NCBI RefSeq assembly: GCF_051200825.1
Contig: NZ_CP195158.1
Span: forward strand, 1,426,001 to 1,490,000
Length of the DNA stretch: 64,000 nucleotides
Direction: 5' to 3'
From: Formosa sp030427735
GTDB lineage: Bacteria > Bacteroidota > Bacteroidia > Flavobacteriales > Flavobacteriaceae
The translations under genes and the position numbers were made by a program. Below the pieces are notes generated by a model, which saw only the letters and a list, made by a program, of their open reading frames with translations, had not been told where the DNA came from and searched no databases. Of the stretch, positions 1-8,453 are shown one piece after another; the stretch's first letter is position 1; each line of letters opens with the position of its first letter.

Positions 1-388
1 TAGGAAGAGAACTTATAAAAGTAGGGTCGCCATAGCCTTTTAAATATCCTGCTCTTGCAGATACAGGAACCAGGATAATATTCTCTTCGCCTTGATGGTC
101 TACAGTAATTAGTTTAGGCATGTTGCCATTTGTATAAGGCTTATTCTCTTCGTTAACGGCTGGAAGTCCTGTTTTAACTAAGTCACCTTCTCCAGTAAGT
201 AGAATTTCGGGATTGATGTCTACGCATTTTGAGTATAATAGTTCGCTGTCATAAGTGTTTCTTGTATGCCAAGATGCTAATGTTTGAGGCTTAATACCCA
301 AATATCTTGCAAATTCGGCATCAGATTTAAAGTTATAATGCGATTTTATTTTATTCAAAATCAAAGATTTGTCAAAATTTATACTCAT
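1..388 (-). CDS. CI-like phage repressor, HTH + S24 domain (partial)
   Basis: Minus-strand frame starting at an ATG (386-388) and open to the window edge, so the C terminus is missing. The N terminus (about residues 1-60) reads as a phage CI-type helix-turn-helix, with KSDAEFARYLGIKPQTLASW as the recognition region. From about residue 105 it turns into the start of a LexA/S24-type domain, with PVSARAGYLKGY typical of flavobacterial phage repressors. It is divergent from the early operon and so is the likely lysogeny repressor, acting on the operator at 432-451. Self-cleavage residues lie beyond the edge and cannot be checked. Confidence 0.85.
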   Translation of the reverse strand, partial: MSINFDKSLILNKIKSHYNFKSDAEFARYLGIKPQTLASWHTRNTYDSELLYSKCVDINPEILLTGEGDLVKTGLPAVNEENKPYTNGNMPKLITVDHQGEENIILVPVSARAGYLKGYGDPTFISSLP

Positions 389-403
389 AATGCGTATTTT
401 TTC

Positions 404-435
404 TTGTTAATATCCGCAATTTGTTTATATATTTG
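404..435 (+). promoter_or_regulatory. early operon promoter, Bacteroidota type
   Basis: A -33-like TTG (404-406) is followed 21 nt later by TATATTTG (428-435), matching the Bacteroidota sigma-ABfr consensus TTG-N19/21-TAnnTTTG. Transcription would start near 441, just upstream of the ATG at 463. It faces away from the repressor gene. This is a sequence match only. Confidence 0.6.
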
Positions 436-451
436 TTCTCACAAACGAACA
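432..451. promoter_or_regulatory. probable repressor operator
   Basis: Two overlapping dyads lie on the -7 box and expected start site: TTTGT-N4-ACAAA (432-445) and TGTTC-N8-GAACA (434-451). Their position would let a bound repressor block the early promoter. That the flanking repressor binds here is inference. Confidence 0.5.
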
Positions 452-462
452 GAATCAAATAT

Positions 463-1002
463 ATGAAAGAAGAGGAAATCCTAGAGCTAAAAGCTCAATT
501 AAATAGCAAGATAGTAAAAGGCGATTACATCGTGTTGGGGCAATTACTTGATTTAGATAGCCATGCGGCTCGTATGCGCTTCAAGAGAGGTAAAGAGGAT
601 GCTGTTACAGGAATGAAGGAGATTGTAGAAAACAGAGAAGCTCTAATTGAGTCTTTCAAGTCGAAACAATTAGTAAGAACTATTAACGGGTTGCCTGAAG
701 GTTTTGCTGTATTAGATCTTGTTGTAGCAAAGTCAGGACGTTTATTGGTTGTACTCATCACCAATAAAAAAAATCATCATATCGTTTACGATTCTTTAGA
801 GGAAATGGATGCTAAGGCTTTTTTGTTTGTTAAAGACATTTTAAAGACAGACAAGGTTAAGTATCTCATTACCGACTGCTCATTGGGGTATTTACCTAAT
901 ATATTGGAGATTATTAAAGAGTATAACGTAGAGCAATTCTATAACCACCCATTTGCGCACAGATCAGAGGCTATTCTTCAAATCCTTAGTAAGAAAAACT
1001 AA
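463..1002 (+). CDS. early phage protein with HTH-like N terminus
   Basis: First gene of the early operon, 179 aa. The ATG at 463 is chosen over an in-frame ATG at 421 because the latter would lie upstream of the predicted transcription start and inside the promoter. Residues about 15-45 (GDYIVLGQLLDLDSHAARMR) look like the short HTH proteins that follow repressors in Bacteroidota phages; the remainder is unrecognised. Its position matches that of Ner/Cro in Mu-like phages, so a regulatory role in the lytic switch is likely, but no function is shown directly. Confidence 0.75.
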   Translation: MKEEEILELKAQLNSKIVKGDYIVLGQLLDLDSHAARMRFKRGKEDAVTGMKEIVENREALIESFKSKQLVRTINGLPEGFAVLDLVVAKSGRLLVVLITNKKNHHIVYDSLEEMDAKAFLFVKDILKTDKVKYLITDCSLGYLPNILEIIKEYNVEQFYNHPFAHRSEAILQILSKKN

Positions 1003-1007
1003 GCACT

Positions 1008-3119
1008 ATGAACCAAGAAACTCCATTTGTAACATACGACAATAAGTTAGGCGTAAAGATCAAGTTTCTTACAACTGATAAGAAACCGCATAAAAACTCT
1101 TTAGGGCTTATTTCTTATAGAGCTTTAAAGCATCGCATGGACAGTAAAAACTGTACAGAAACGCAATTGCGTAATGGATCTTGGGGCGGTGGGGCTTTAA
1201 TATTGTTTTCCTCTTTATCAAGAGATTGGAAAGATGCCATTACTACAAAATTCGGCAATCCTAAAGATGAAATTAAAAAGAGCTGGTTTGCTAAACATTA
1301 TGTTTCAGACCGTGGTGCTTTCGATTTTTATGTAGCTCACCGCTATGGCGACAGTAACGAGAAAAAACTTGATTTAAAGTTAGTAGAAGAGTACACCTAT
1401 AACGCATCTGTTTTAAATACGGTTATCGAAATGAAAAACAACCGTAAAGACTATGCAAAAGCTTTGGGATATACCAAGTTAGATATATGGCAGTCTTTAA
1501 GTAACGATGTTAACGCCTTTCGCGAGGTAGCGCACACCTTACCTGCTAGTAAAGACGGTTTGCGCCGTAAAGCCACAGCTTATGCCAAAGCATTAAATCT
1601 ATCTAAACAAAATGCGTATAAAACTCTTATTTCTGGGAAGCTTCAAAACAGTAATGCTAAGAAGGTTACAGAAAAGGAACAAAAAGTATTCTTAGACGAA
1701 CTTATTTACAAGCATACCAATTTAGATAATGAGTTAATCTGTACGCTTTATAATACGGTGGCGGAAAAAATGGATTGGAAAACCATTACAGCAATGACGG
1801 TTTCTAACCGTAAAAAAGAAAAGAACATAATAGCTCATGCAGCCCGTAACGGCGTGAAGTCGTTAAAAAATAATGTGTTAATGCAAAACACCCGTACTAA
1901 TCCAGATACACCAATGCTGTATTGGACGCTCGATGGATGGGATGTAGAGCTGCTTTACCAAAAAACAACTATTAACGATAAGGGGCATTCTGTAACTACT
2001 TACCATAACCGTTTAACTGTGGTAGTTGTTTTAGATACTTTTAATAATTACCCAATTGGTTATGCTATTGGTACACATGAAACACCAGAGCTTATCAAGT
2101 CGGCGTTACAAAATGCTATGCAGCATGCTCGTGAGTTGTTTGGAGACTTCTATATGCCTTATGAGCTTCAAATGGATAACTACGCTTTTAAAACCTTAAA
2201 AAGCACGTATAAAGAAATTACTAAAAAAATATCTCCTGCTTCTGTAGGTAATGCGAAGGCCAAAAAGATAGAACCTTATTTTAATCAAATCAATAAAAAG
2301 TATTGTAAGCTGTTAAATAACTGGTCTGGACACAACACAAATAGCGGTTCTAAAAACCAGCCAAATAGCGAATACTTAAACAAGATTAAAAAACAGTTTC
2401 CAGATCAAGAAGGCTGTATAAAGCAAATAACATCTATAATCCATGCAGAGCGTAATAAGCAGGGAGAAGTGTATGCTAAAAATTGGCTGAACACTTTAGA
2501 AAAGAATAAGTCTTTAATGGCTCACGAAAGTTACTTATTAACTTTTGGGGACAACACAGGATATACAAACAAACTTCGTGGAGAAGGTTTGTTGTTAACC
2601 ATACATGGTGAGAAATACGCTTACGATAGTTTCGATATCAATTTCCGTCACCATGCCGATAAAGATTGGAGTATTCAGTATGATATTAACGATCTATCTA
2701 AGGTTTTGGCTGTATCATCCTGCGGGAAAGAACGCTTTATGTTAGATCAAAAGTATGTACAGCCTATGGCATTGGCTAATAGAACGGAAGCCGATGATGT
2801 TGAACTTAAACGGGTACGAAACTTCAATAAATCCGTAGAACAAATGATTATCGAAGAGCGATCGGATAACGCCCGCTTGTTAGAGTCGTTCTTAGACCAA
2901 CCCGAATTAAACGATACCCTAGCTAAACATTTACTTACCGATAGTGTAGGACAACACAAGAACCACAAGTCTAAACAGCGTTTAAAAACGCAAGAAAAGG
3001 CTCAGAAACTGGCTTTAAAACAAGCTAACAAAGACAACGTAAAACAACAAAAATCATTTTTAGACGAACAACTGGAGTATTACTCCGATAAAGTAAATAT
3101 TAACGATTACCTCGATTAA
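1008..3119 (+). CDS. MuA-type DDE transposase
   Basis: 703-aa transposase of the Mu family, slightly longer than Mu A (663 aa). It would bind the phage ends and catalyse strand transfer during integration and replicative transposition. A DDE triad is visible: D309 in WTLDGWD, D390 in LQMDNY and E422 in KKIEPYF, with RNase H-like strands between. The N-terminal 300 residues would hold the end-binding and HTH domains; the basic Lys/Gln-rich C terminus (about 640-703) is where Mu A contacts the B ATPase and ClpX. It starts 5 nt after the preceding stop and is followed by the MuB-like gene. The DDE assignment is from spacing and motif context. Confidence 0.93.
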   Translation: MNQETPFVTYDNKLGVKIKFLTTDKKPHKNSLGLISYRALKHRMDSKNCTETQLRNGSWGGGALILFSSLSRDWKDAITTKFGNPKDEIKKSWFAKHYVSDRGAFDFYVAHRYGDSNEKKLDLKLVEEYTYNASVLNTVIEMKNNRKDYAKALGYTKLDIWQSLSNDVNAFREVAHTLPASKDGLRRKATAYAKALNLSKQNAYKTLISGKLQNSNAKKVTEKEQKVFLDELIYKHTNLDNELICTLYNTVAEKMDWKTITAMTVSNRKKEKNIIAHAARNGVKSLKNNVLMQNTRTNPDTPMLYWTLDGWDVELLYQKTTINDKGHSVTTYHNRLTVVVVLDTFNNYPIGYAIGTHETPELIKSALQNAMQHARELFGDFYMPYELQMDNYAFKTLKSTYKEITKKISPASVGNAKAKKIEPYFNQINKKYCKLLNNWSGHNTNSGSKNQPNSEYLNKIKKQFPDQEGCIKQITSIIHAERNKQGEVYAKNWLNTLEKNKSLMAHESYLLTFGDNTGYTNKLRGEGLLLTIHGEKYAYDSFDINFRHHADKDWSIQYDINDLSKVLAVSSCGKERFMLDQKYVQPMALANRTEADDVELKRVRNFNKSVEQMIIEERSDNARLLESFLDQPELNDTLAKHLLTDSVGQHKNHKSKQRLKTQEKAQKLALKQANKDNVKQQKSFLDEQLEYYSDKVNINDYLD

Positions 3120-3123
3120 ACTA

Positions 3124-3327
3124 ATGAAACCCCAACTAAAAAAACTCCTTAAAGTACGTGAAGAACTTATTGAAAAAACAGAAAAACGAGATGCAGCAGC
3201 CCTTAAACGAACAGACGCTTGGTATAACAGCAAAAAAGGTAAAGAATACGAAAGCCAAACTGCAAAAATAGCCAACAGCGTTGAAGCCCTTAACGAAGCC
3301 ATTCAAGAATTAGAAACCTGCATTTAA
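3124..3327 (+). CDS. small basic coiled-coil early protein
   Basis: 67-aa, Lys/Glu/Ala-rich, predicted almost wholly helical with a heptad-like pattern. It sits 4 nt after the transposase stop and 7 nt before the MuB-like gene, so it is co-transcribed with the transposition genes. No family is recognised. A helper of the transpososome is possible from position alone. Confidence 0.65.
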   Translation: MKPQLKKLLKVREELIEKTEKRDAAALKRTDAWYNSKKGKEYESQTAKIANSVEALNEAIQELETCI

Positions 3328-3334
3328 TAGCAAC

Positions 3335-4294
3335 ATGACACAAGAACAAAAACAAGATATCGCCCATAAACTACAGGAATATATTAACCTGCATGCTATA
3401 AGTCAAACCATTGTTAGCGACCGCACAGGGGTACGCAAAGAGTATATAACAAGCATCTTAAAAGGGGTGTTTACCTACGATGCTGGTAAAGGAAACACAG
3501 GAGATATTCCTAATAAGCATTTTATGAAGCTGGCAGAGTTGTTAGACTATGCTACAGAAAAACGCTACTGGATTAACCGCCCTACGCCACAATTAACCCA
3601 AATGATTGCCACTCTAGAAGAGGCGCGCCAACATGCCTACACAAGATTAATAGTTGGTGTTACTGGTTCTGGTAAGTCTCACGCCATTAGCCTGTATGCC
3701 AAAAAACATCCTGCCGATGTATTTCATGTAAAAGTTGGTAGTGAAGATACCTTAAACGGATTGCTGGAAAAAGTTTGTGCAGCTTTAAAAGTACCGCCTG
3801 CAAAACATAAAAGCGCCAAGATTAGAGACATTGCAGCATCGTTAAAAATGCTGTATAACTACGGTAAAAAGCCACAGTTAATATTCGACGAAAGCGAGTA
3901 TTTAAAAGTTTCTGCGCTTTGCTCTATAAAAGAGTTTTACGATTACCTAGACAAGTATTGTAGTATAGTACTAATAGGCACCGAGCAATTAACCAGCCAA
4001 ATAGATAAGCTGCGTAAAAAGGATGCTAAGGGCATACCGCAATTATACCGCCGTATAAAGTTTGGTGTTCGCTTTTTACCTTCTATTGATAAGAGTTTTA
4101 AACTGTTTTTAAAAGACATTGAAGATAAAGAGTTAGTAAAGTTTTTACGTTCCGAATGCGAAAACTACGGTGAGCTTCACGATGTACTCGTACCGTGTAT
4201 GCGAGAAGCAGACCGTTTGCAAGTGCCTATATCGTTGGCCTTGGTAAAAAAGGTACTTAACATAAATCAAGTAGAACTCTTTAACGCAGTATAA
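3335..4294 (+). CDS. MuB-type AAA+ ATPase (transposition protein B)
   Basis: 319 aa, the usual size for Mu B (312 aa). Residues 1-75 form an HTH-like region (QTIVSDRTGVRKEYITSILK), followed by an AAA+ core with Walker A GVTGSGKS (108-115) and Walker B LIFDE (182-186), then a helical C-terminal part. In Mu, B binds DNA as ATP filaments, selects target sites, stimulates A and gives target immunity. Gene order transposase, small gene, ATPase supports the same role here. Confidence 0.9.
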   Translation: MTQEQKQDIAHKLQEYINLHAISQTIVSDRTGVRKEYITSILKGVFTYDAGKGNTGDIPNKHFMKLAELLDYATEKRYWINRPTPQLTQMIATLEEARQHAYTRLIVGVTGSGKSHAISLYAKKHPADVFHVKVGSEDTLNGLLEKVCAALKVPPAKHKSAKIRDIAASLKMLYNYGKKPQLIFDESEYLKVSALCSIKEFYDYLDKYCSIVLIGTEQLTSQIDKLRKKDAKGIPQLYRRIKFGVRFLPSIDKSFKLFLKDIEDKELVKFLRSECENYGELHDVLVPCMREADRLQVPISLALVKKVLNINQVELFNAV

Positions 4295-4297
4295 GAA

Positions 4298-4951
4298 TTG
4301 ACAATAGCTCCAGAACCTAAACTTAAAAAAGCTCTTACCGTTGCAAATATCCAAAATCAAAAAGTTAACCGCCTGTCGTGGGATGGTGTTTTTTACGACG
4401 CCTTTGGTAACCCGCAAGATCGTGGCGTTTGGTTTGTATGGGGCAATTCGGGCAGCGGTAAGAGTAGTTTTTTAATGCAGCTTGCTAAAGCTCTGGCCAT
4501 GTTAGGACATAAAACCCTATACAATCTATGTGAGGAAGAGCCAGACGATGCAGAATATATTGATAGAACCGAACTTTTTAGCATGAACGAAGTAGAACAG
4601 CATTTTCACACCCAAAGTTACACCTATGCAGAACTTATGGCGTACCTGAATAAGCGCAACCCGCCTAAGGTGGTGATTATAGACTCCATTAAGGACATTA
4701 CAACCAATTGGGATGAGTATTTGGCCTTGCGAAAGCTAATAACCAAAAAGAACATCATCTTAATTATAGTAGGGCAGGCAGAGGGTAAGAACCCAAGAAC
4801 CGAGTTTGAAAAGTCTATTCGCTACAATGCTAAAATGAAAATTTTTGTTTCCGGCTATCTAGCCGTTTGCCAAGGTAGAACCATAGGGCCTAATGGCGGC
4901 CAATACATTATATATCAAGAAGGCTACGACAAGCTTCGTGGCGCATCATAA
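4298..4951 (+). CDS. P-loop ATPase, RecA/AAA-like, early phage
   Basis: 217 aa starting at TTG (4298), 3 nt after the MuB-like stop; the first internal Met lies after the P-loop, so the TTG start is the only one that keeps the fold. Walker A is WGNSGSGKSS (about residues 48-57) and a Walker B-like strand is KVVIIDSIKD. It resembles single-domain RecA-like ATPases of Bacteroidota phages. It may serve recombination or replication alongside transposition; substrate unknown. Confidence 0.75.
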   Translation: MTIAPEPKLKKALTVANIQNQKVNRLSWDGVFYDAFGNPQDRGVWFVWGNSGSGKSSFLMQLAKALAMLGHKTLYNLCEEEPDDAEYIDRTELFSMNEVEQHFHTQSYTYAELMAYLNKRNPPKVVIIDSIKDITTNWDEYLALRKLITKKNIILIIVGQAEGKNPRTEFEKSIRYNAKMKIFVSGYLAVCQGRTIGPNGGQYIIYQEGYDKLRGAS

Positions 4952-4970
4952 TCATTTAATCAACAAACCC

Positions 4971-5285
4971 ATGAAAAAACAAGTATTAACAAGCTTACAG
5001 CTTAACGCAGACCAGTATTATCAATTGGTTTTAGACCTATATTTTAACTGGTGCTGCACCAAGGCCAAAAACCGCAAATCTTTACAAAAGGTGTTAACCT
5101 GTACACCATTGTTTAACTGGTGGTACAAACAATTGTCCGAACTCGAAAAGGACTTTGTAGATCAGGTTAAAGACTATCACTTACAACTGGATCCAGACAC
5201 CGCACTCAACTTTTATAAGCAAAGTGTACACGGTATTTATCAGCTATTCTCTAAACCACTAATAAAAAAAGCTTATGACGCATAA
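4971..5285 (+). CDS. hypothetical early protein
   Basis: 104 aa from the ATG at 4971, chosen over an ATG at 4893 that would overlap the upstream gene; A-rich sequence precedes it. Rich in Leu, Tyr and Trp, probably helical, no recognised domain. Its end overlaps the next start by 11 nt, showing translational coupling. Confidence 0.65.
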   Translation: MKKQVLTSLQLNADQYYQLVLDLYFNWCCTKAKNRKSLQKVLTCTPLFNWWYKQLSELEKDFVDQVKDYHLQLDPDTALNFYKQSVHGIYQLFSKPLIKKAYDA

Positions 5286-5415
5286 ACAAATCGAAAACAA
5301 GATCGATGAACTTAATTTTTGGCTGGATAACAATCGCAACCACCCACATTACACCACAAAATATAACGAGCGCAGCAAATTAGTAGAACAATTAACATTT
5401 TCAAATAATTATTAA
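5275..5415 (+). CDS. small early protein (46 aa)
   Basis: ATG at 5275 overlaps the upstream stop and the TAA abuts the next ATG (5416), so the frame fills the space between two coding genes exactly. The product is short, charged and probably helical (begins MTHKQIENKIDELNFWLDNN). No function recognised. Confidence 0.6.
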   Translation: MTHKQIENKIDELNFWLDNNRNHPHYTTKYNERSKLVEQLTFSNNY

Positions 5416-6084
5416 ATGAGTACTTCAACTTTAGACATCACCCAACTATCAGCAGCCGACAAAGAGGCGCTTATGAAACAATTAGCCAACGCCCAAAAAG
5501 CCGAAAAAGAGCGTGTAAAGAACGACCGTAAGGCGTATAAAGAATTATCTAGCGAGTTTGTAACCCGTAACATCGATAAGTTAATACACCACAACGATAT
5601 TACAGCTATTTTAATAGAAACCCTGTTTAAAGATTTCGAGCCTATAAAAGCCATTAAAGAACAGGTGTACGGCAACGAAGCGCAAGACAGCCACACATCT
5701 ACCTTACCCGACGGATCGGCTAGCATTACCATAGGCCATAATGTTACCATTAAGTTCGACGGTACCGAGGCGGCAGGTGTTACCAAGATTAAAGAGTTTA
5801 TTAAATCGCTATCAGATGGTAATAACGACCAGAACACGCTTAAACTAGCCAAGGCGGTTGATACCTTTTTAAAACCAAATGCTAAAACGGGGATGCTTAA
5901 CCCAAGTAAGATTATCGAACTAAGCAAGTTAAAGGATGAATTTAACGACGATCGTTTCGACGATGGTTTAGACATCATTTTCAATGCCCAAATCCGCACC
6001 CAAAACAGCATGTATGTAAGCGGTTGGAAGTTTATAGATGTAGACGGCGTGCCTAAAAAATTAACCTTCAGATTTTCGGTGTAA
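5416..6084 (+). CDS. DUF3164 family Mu-like phage protein
   Basis: 222 aa. The N-terminal third is a charged coiled coil (about residues 12-60). The C-terminal half has the layout of DUF3164: a central 'features' stretch with DGSASITIGHNVTIKFDG, and a closing strand pair RTQNSMYVSGWKFIDVDG. DUF3164 proteins are an early-region hallmark of Mu-like phages; their biochemical role is not established. The stop overlaps the next start (TAATG). Confidence 0.75.
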   Translation: MSTSTLDITQLSAADKEALMKQLANAQKAEKERVKNDRKAYKELSSEFVTRNIDKLIHHNDITAILIETLFKDFEPIKAIKEQVYGNEAQDSHTSTLPDGSASITIGHNVTIKFDGTEAAGVTKIKEFIKSLSDGNNDQNTLKLAKAVDTFLKPNAKTGMLNPSKIIELSKLKDEFNDDRFDDGLDIIFNAQIRTQNSMYVSGWKFIDVDGVPKKLTFRFSV

Positions 6085-6236
6085 TGGCAGTAATTATAAG
6101 CCCACTTAACGACGATCAGTTATTCGTGAATAACAAGGTTGTAGAACGCGATAATAACGGCAACTGGATAGCAAGAGTAGAACTAAACGCCGCCGAGGAA
6201 AAAGCATTTCATAAACATTTAAAAAGTATATCATGA
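6084..6236 (+). CDS. small early protein (50 aa)
   Basis: ATG shares its A with the upstream TAA, and its TGA overlaps the next ATG (ATGA at 6233). This tight two-sided coupling is the main support. The product (MAVIISPLNDDQLFVNNKVV start) looks like a small beta domain with a charged helical tail. No family recognised. Confidence 0.6.
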   Translation: MAVIISPLNDDQLFVNNKVVERDNNGNWIARVELNAAEEKAFHKHLKSIS

Positions 6237-6526
6237 CAGCATACGCCAAGGCATTACCCTCTAAAAAATACACCTTATGGTCGTTTTACGACAAGAACAA
6301 CGGACAGCACAATTACATTTTAAGTCTGTGCATTCAGTTCGGGTGGAGTAAAAGGCATCCTAGAACAGGTAAAGAAGTCGCAAATCTCGGGGCCCTAGAT
6401 AAGTGGTTGCGTGGTACCAGCCCATCAGGGCAATCGCCTGTGTTAAAACCTTTGCAGGTTATGGAGCGCGAAGAGCTAAGTAAAGTAATAACGGCCTTAG
6501 AACAGATGGTCGCCAAAAAGTATTAA
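6233..6526 (+). CDS. hypothetical early protein
   Basis: 97 aa, coupled to the preceding gene by an ATGA overlap. Reads FYDKNNGQHNYILSLCIQFG then NLGALDKWLRG, with a helical C terminus. Similar small proteins occur in Bacteroidota Mu-like phages, where they follow DUF3164; their role is unknown. Confidence 0.7.
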   Translation: MTAYAKALPSKKYTLWSFYDKNNGQHNYILSLCIQFGWSKRHPRTGKEVANLGALDKWLRGTSPSGQSPVLKPLQVMEREELSKVITALEQMVAKKY

Positions 6527-6533
6527 AAAAAAA

Positions 6534-6555
6534 CCGCGTTACGCCAATAACGCGG
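6534..6555. other. GC-rich hairpin after early gene block
   Basis: CCGCGTTA (6534-6541) pairs perfectly with TAACGCGG (6548-6555) around a 6-nt loop. On the plus strand an A run precedes it and no T run follows, so it is not a classical plus-strand terminator. On the minus strand the same hairpin is followed by a T9 run and would stop antisense transcripts. It may also act as a processing or stability hairpin between 6526 and 6599. Confidence 0.55.
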
Positions 6556-6598
6556 GTAAACCTTAAAATAAGTTTAATTCAAAAATCAATTCAAAATT

Positions 6599-6850
6599 AT
6601 GAAAAAATTAGTAGTAGTAATTAGTCTGTTAACCTTATGCCATTGTGCAGCCCCAAAAGCAACCCGTAAAACAGAAAACACCGTGACAGGTGTTATGGTA
6701 GAAAAACGGGAACCCGTAAAAAACAGTCCAGGATTCTATAAGTACTACATGTACCCTTTAAACGGCAAATCGCGAGCCTTTATAGTAATATCGCCAGTAA
6801 AGTTCGAAGAAAAGAAGCCTGTTTATTTTAACCAAACCCAAGTACAATAA
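6599..6850 (+). CDS. small exported protein, possible lipoprotein
   Basis: 83 aa with a signal peptide (MKKLVVVISLLTLCHCAAP): Lys-rich start, hydrophobic core, then Cys residues at 15 and 17, one of which could be a lipobox Cys (the lipobox is not canonical). The mature part is short and basic with a predicted beta core. An exported protein in the early region may act in superinfection exclusion or envelope change; this is inference. Its stop overlaps the next ATG. Confidence 0.65.
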   Translation: MKKLVVVISLLTLCHCAAPKATRKTENTVTGVMVEKREPVKNSPGFYKYYMYPLNGKSRAFIVISPVKFEEKKPVYFNQTQVQ

Positions 6851-7137
6851 TGTTAAACTTTGTGTTAACCATAGGGGCTATTCTGGTATGTCTAGCCCTT
6901 TTTGGATTGTTTATCCTGAAATACCGTTATAGTTTGGATGATTTAGATCCGTTTAACTATAACAATTACTGGAACGACAATATTGCCCCAGACCATCAAT
7001 CAATAGTACCCATTAACTGCAAGCACAAAGGCGGTACTACCGATGTTGTACAAACTATAGCCGTAAACTGCGAAACCATAAATACCCTTTGTAACGATTG
7101 TGGGCAAGTGCTAACATCGTATACAGAATGTTTATAA
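6850..7137 (+). CDS. small membrane-anchored Cys-rich protein
   Basis: 95 aa. One N-terminal membrane helix (about residues 4-23), then an acidic linker, then a possible zinc site with four Cys (INCKH, VNCET, CNDC pattern). Start overlaps the upstream stop, so it is co-translated with the exported protein. Function unknown. Confidence 0.65.
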   Translation: MLNFVLTIGAILVCLALFGLFILKYRYSLDDLDPFNYNNYWNDNIAPDHQSIVPINCKHKGGTTDVVQTIAVNCETINTLCNDCGQVLTSYTECL

Positions 7138-7153
7138 CCCCCAATACATTAGC

Positions 7154-7693
7154 ATGACGCACCATTACAACATAGAAATCGTAGAAACCAACACCCATTT
7201 AAAAGCCACCTATCGCGATAAAAAGTTTAGAAAGCTGGAACACCTGCGCGGTAAGTTAGATAATGCCATGTTGCGCCAAATTGGGCGTATAGTGCCACGC
7301 CACGAGGACGATTTTGGCGACTTCAATAAGGCTTTCGAGAACAAAGTAAATTACACCATAATCACCCAAGAAAAAAGCCTGTATACGAAGTTTCTGGACG
7401 AGTGGCTACACTTTTATAGCGAGTACGCCCAACTGGAACCCAAGTTTACAGGGGCAGACGGTAAGGCCTTAAAGCAAATAATAGGCTATCTGCAAAAACT
7501 ACACGGCGGTAACGATAACGAAGCCCTAGAGCTTTGGCGGGTTATTCTATCTAAATGGAATACGCTACCCGAATTTCACCAAAACAATACCGATTTAAAG
7601 TATATCAACTCCAAATTAAACATTATCATCCATGCAATTAAGCAACAAAATAACACCTTCGCTTCTGGAGCTAACAGCAGTGTCCAATTATAG
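7154..7693 (+). CDS. hypothetical early protein, replication-type C terminus
   Basis: 179 aa. The C-terminal half, with EWLHFYSEYAQLEPKFTG, ELWRVILSKWNTLPEFHQ and KYINSKLNIII, resembles the C-terminal domain of phage replication-initiation proteins of Bacteroidota, but the N-terminal winged helix seen there is absent. A DNA replication accessory role is inferred. The next gene starts inside its 3' end. Confidence 0.65.
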   Translation: MTHHYNIEIVETNTHLKATYRDKKFRKLEHLRGKLDNAMLRQIGRIVPRHEDDFGDFNKAFENKVNYTIITQEKSLYTKFLDEWLHFYSEYAQLEPKFTGADGKALKQIIGYLQKLHGGNDNEALELWRVILSKWNTLPEFHQNNTDLKYINSKLNIIIHAIKQQNNTFASGANSSVQL

Positions 7694-8198
7694 CAATACA
7701 GCCGTAGTAAAACATTACGCAGGCATGAACCTTACCAGAGCTGTAAACGCCCGTACAAATTCTTTGGGCATATTAAGCAAGCGGGAAGGCGGGGAGGCTC
7801 TTGTTAAACGTTGCGTGTGCAATATGTTTATAGGTACCAGCATGTATTTTGCAAAAGTGTTACCAGAACTACAGGCCAACGTAATAGCCGAAGAGCTTTT
7901 AGCAAATTACGAGTATCGCCAGTTAAAACTAGAAGATATATTGGCCATTTGCTACGAGATTAAAGAAGCCGATACTTTAAACCTTACTCCAGCTCGCATT
8001 TTAAAGCATGTAAAAGACTATGCAAAACGTAGGGAGTTGGCAATTGTGTCGCAATCTATAAGCCAAAGCGAAACCCAGAAGCACGCCAATTTTAGCACCA
8101 ATTACGACGAACGCGTTAAAAATACCATCCGTCATATAGAACGCAGTAACGAGGAAATTGTTAGAACCAGAAGCACTTCAAGAAAGTTTTATAAGTAG
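7632..8198 (+). CDS. hypothetical early protein
   Basis: 188 aa, start at 7632 overlapping the upstream gene by 62 nt in another frame. Largely helical, with LPELQANVIAEELLANYEYR and LEDILAICYEIKEADTLNLTP, a composition common in Bacteroidota phage proteins that follow replication genes. Together with the preceding gene it may form a small replication pair; no function is shown. Confidence 0.65.
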   Translation: MQLSNKITPSLLELTAVSNYSNTAVVKHYAGMNLTRAVNARTNSLGILSKREGGEALVKRCVCNMFIGTSMYFAKVLPELQANVIAEELLANYEYRQLKLEDILAICYEIKEADTLNLTPARILKHVKDYAKRRELAIVSQSISQSETQKHANFSTNYDERVKNTIRHIERSNEEIVRTRSTSRKFYK

Positions 8199-8275
8199 AT
8201 GCTAGATGTTAGACGCTAGAATATAGAAAATAGAGTATAGACGCTTAAAGCCTATTGCTTAAAGCCTAAAGCCTT
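8199..8275. repeat. short tandem-like repeat cluster
   Basis: Non-coding spacer made of decayed short repeats: GCTAGA/GCTAGATGTTAGAC variants first, then GCTTAAAGCCT at 8243-8253 and again at 8257-8267, followed by AAAGCCTT. Such TAGATG and AAAGCCT strings recur in flavobacterial intergenic DNA. Its presence inside the phage early operon is unusual. Confidence 0.6.
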
Positions 8276-8279
8276 AAAA

Positions 8280-8408
8280 ATGACCAAAAGCACCCAAAAG
8301 AGTGCCTGTTGCAACGCAGGCACTTACAAAAAACTAGAGTTTCACTTAAATCATCCTAAAGTAATACACATCTGTAAAACCTGTGGTGGCATTTGCGAAA
8401 CCGAATAA
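8280..8408 (+). CDS. 42-aa zinc-ribbon-like protein
   Basis: Begins MTKSTQKSACCNAG and ends HICKTCGGICETE: a CC pair followed by CxxC, a compact four-Cys zinc-ribbon layout. ATG at 8280 follows an A-rich run (CCTTAAAAATG). Short zinc-ribbon proteins are common in phage early regions; the function is unknown. Confidence 0.6.
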   Translation: MTKSTQKSACCNAGTYKKLEFHLNHPKVIHICKTCGGICETE

Positions 8409-8453
8409 GCCCAAAGGCTAATAATTTAAAATATAATCTTTAACACTAATACA

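Noticed and set aside
421..462. Start of first early gene at ATG 421
   Set aside because: Would begin upstream of the predicted -7 box and transcription start; ATG 463 fits.
5412..6011. 199-codon open frame antisense to the DUF3164 gene
   Set aside because: Ser/Leu-rich composition expected from the reverse of a Lys/Asp/Glu-rich gene; the plus-strand frame has a family match and gap-free coupling to neighbours.
6534..6555. Plus-strand terminator
   Set aside because: Stem is perfect but the T run is only on the minus strand, where no gene needs it; kept as a hairpin of unknown use.
8199..8275. CRISPR array
   Set aside because: Repeats are 6-14 nt, imperfect and without regular spacers; no cas genes in the window.
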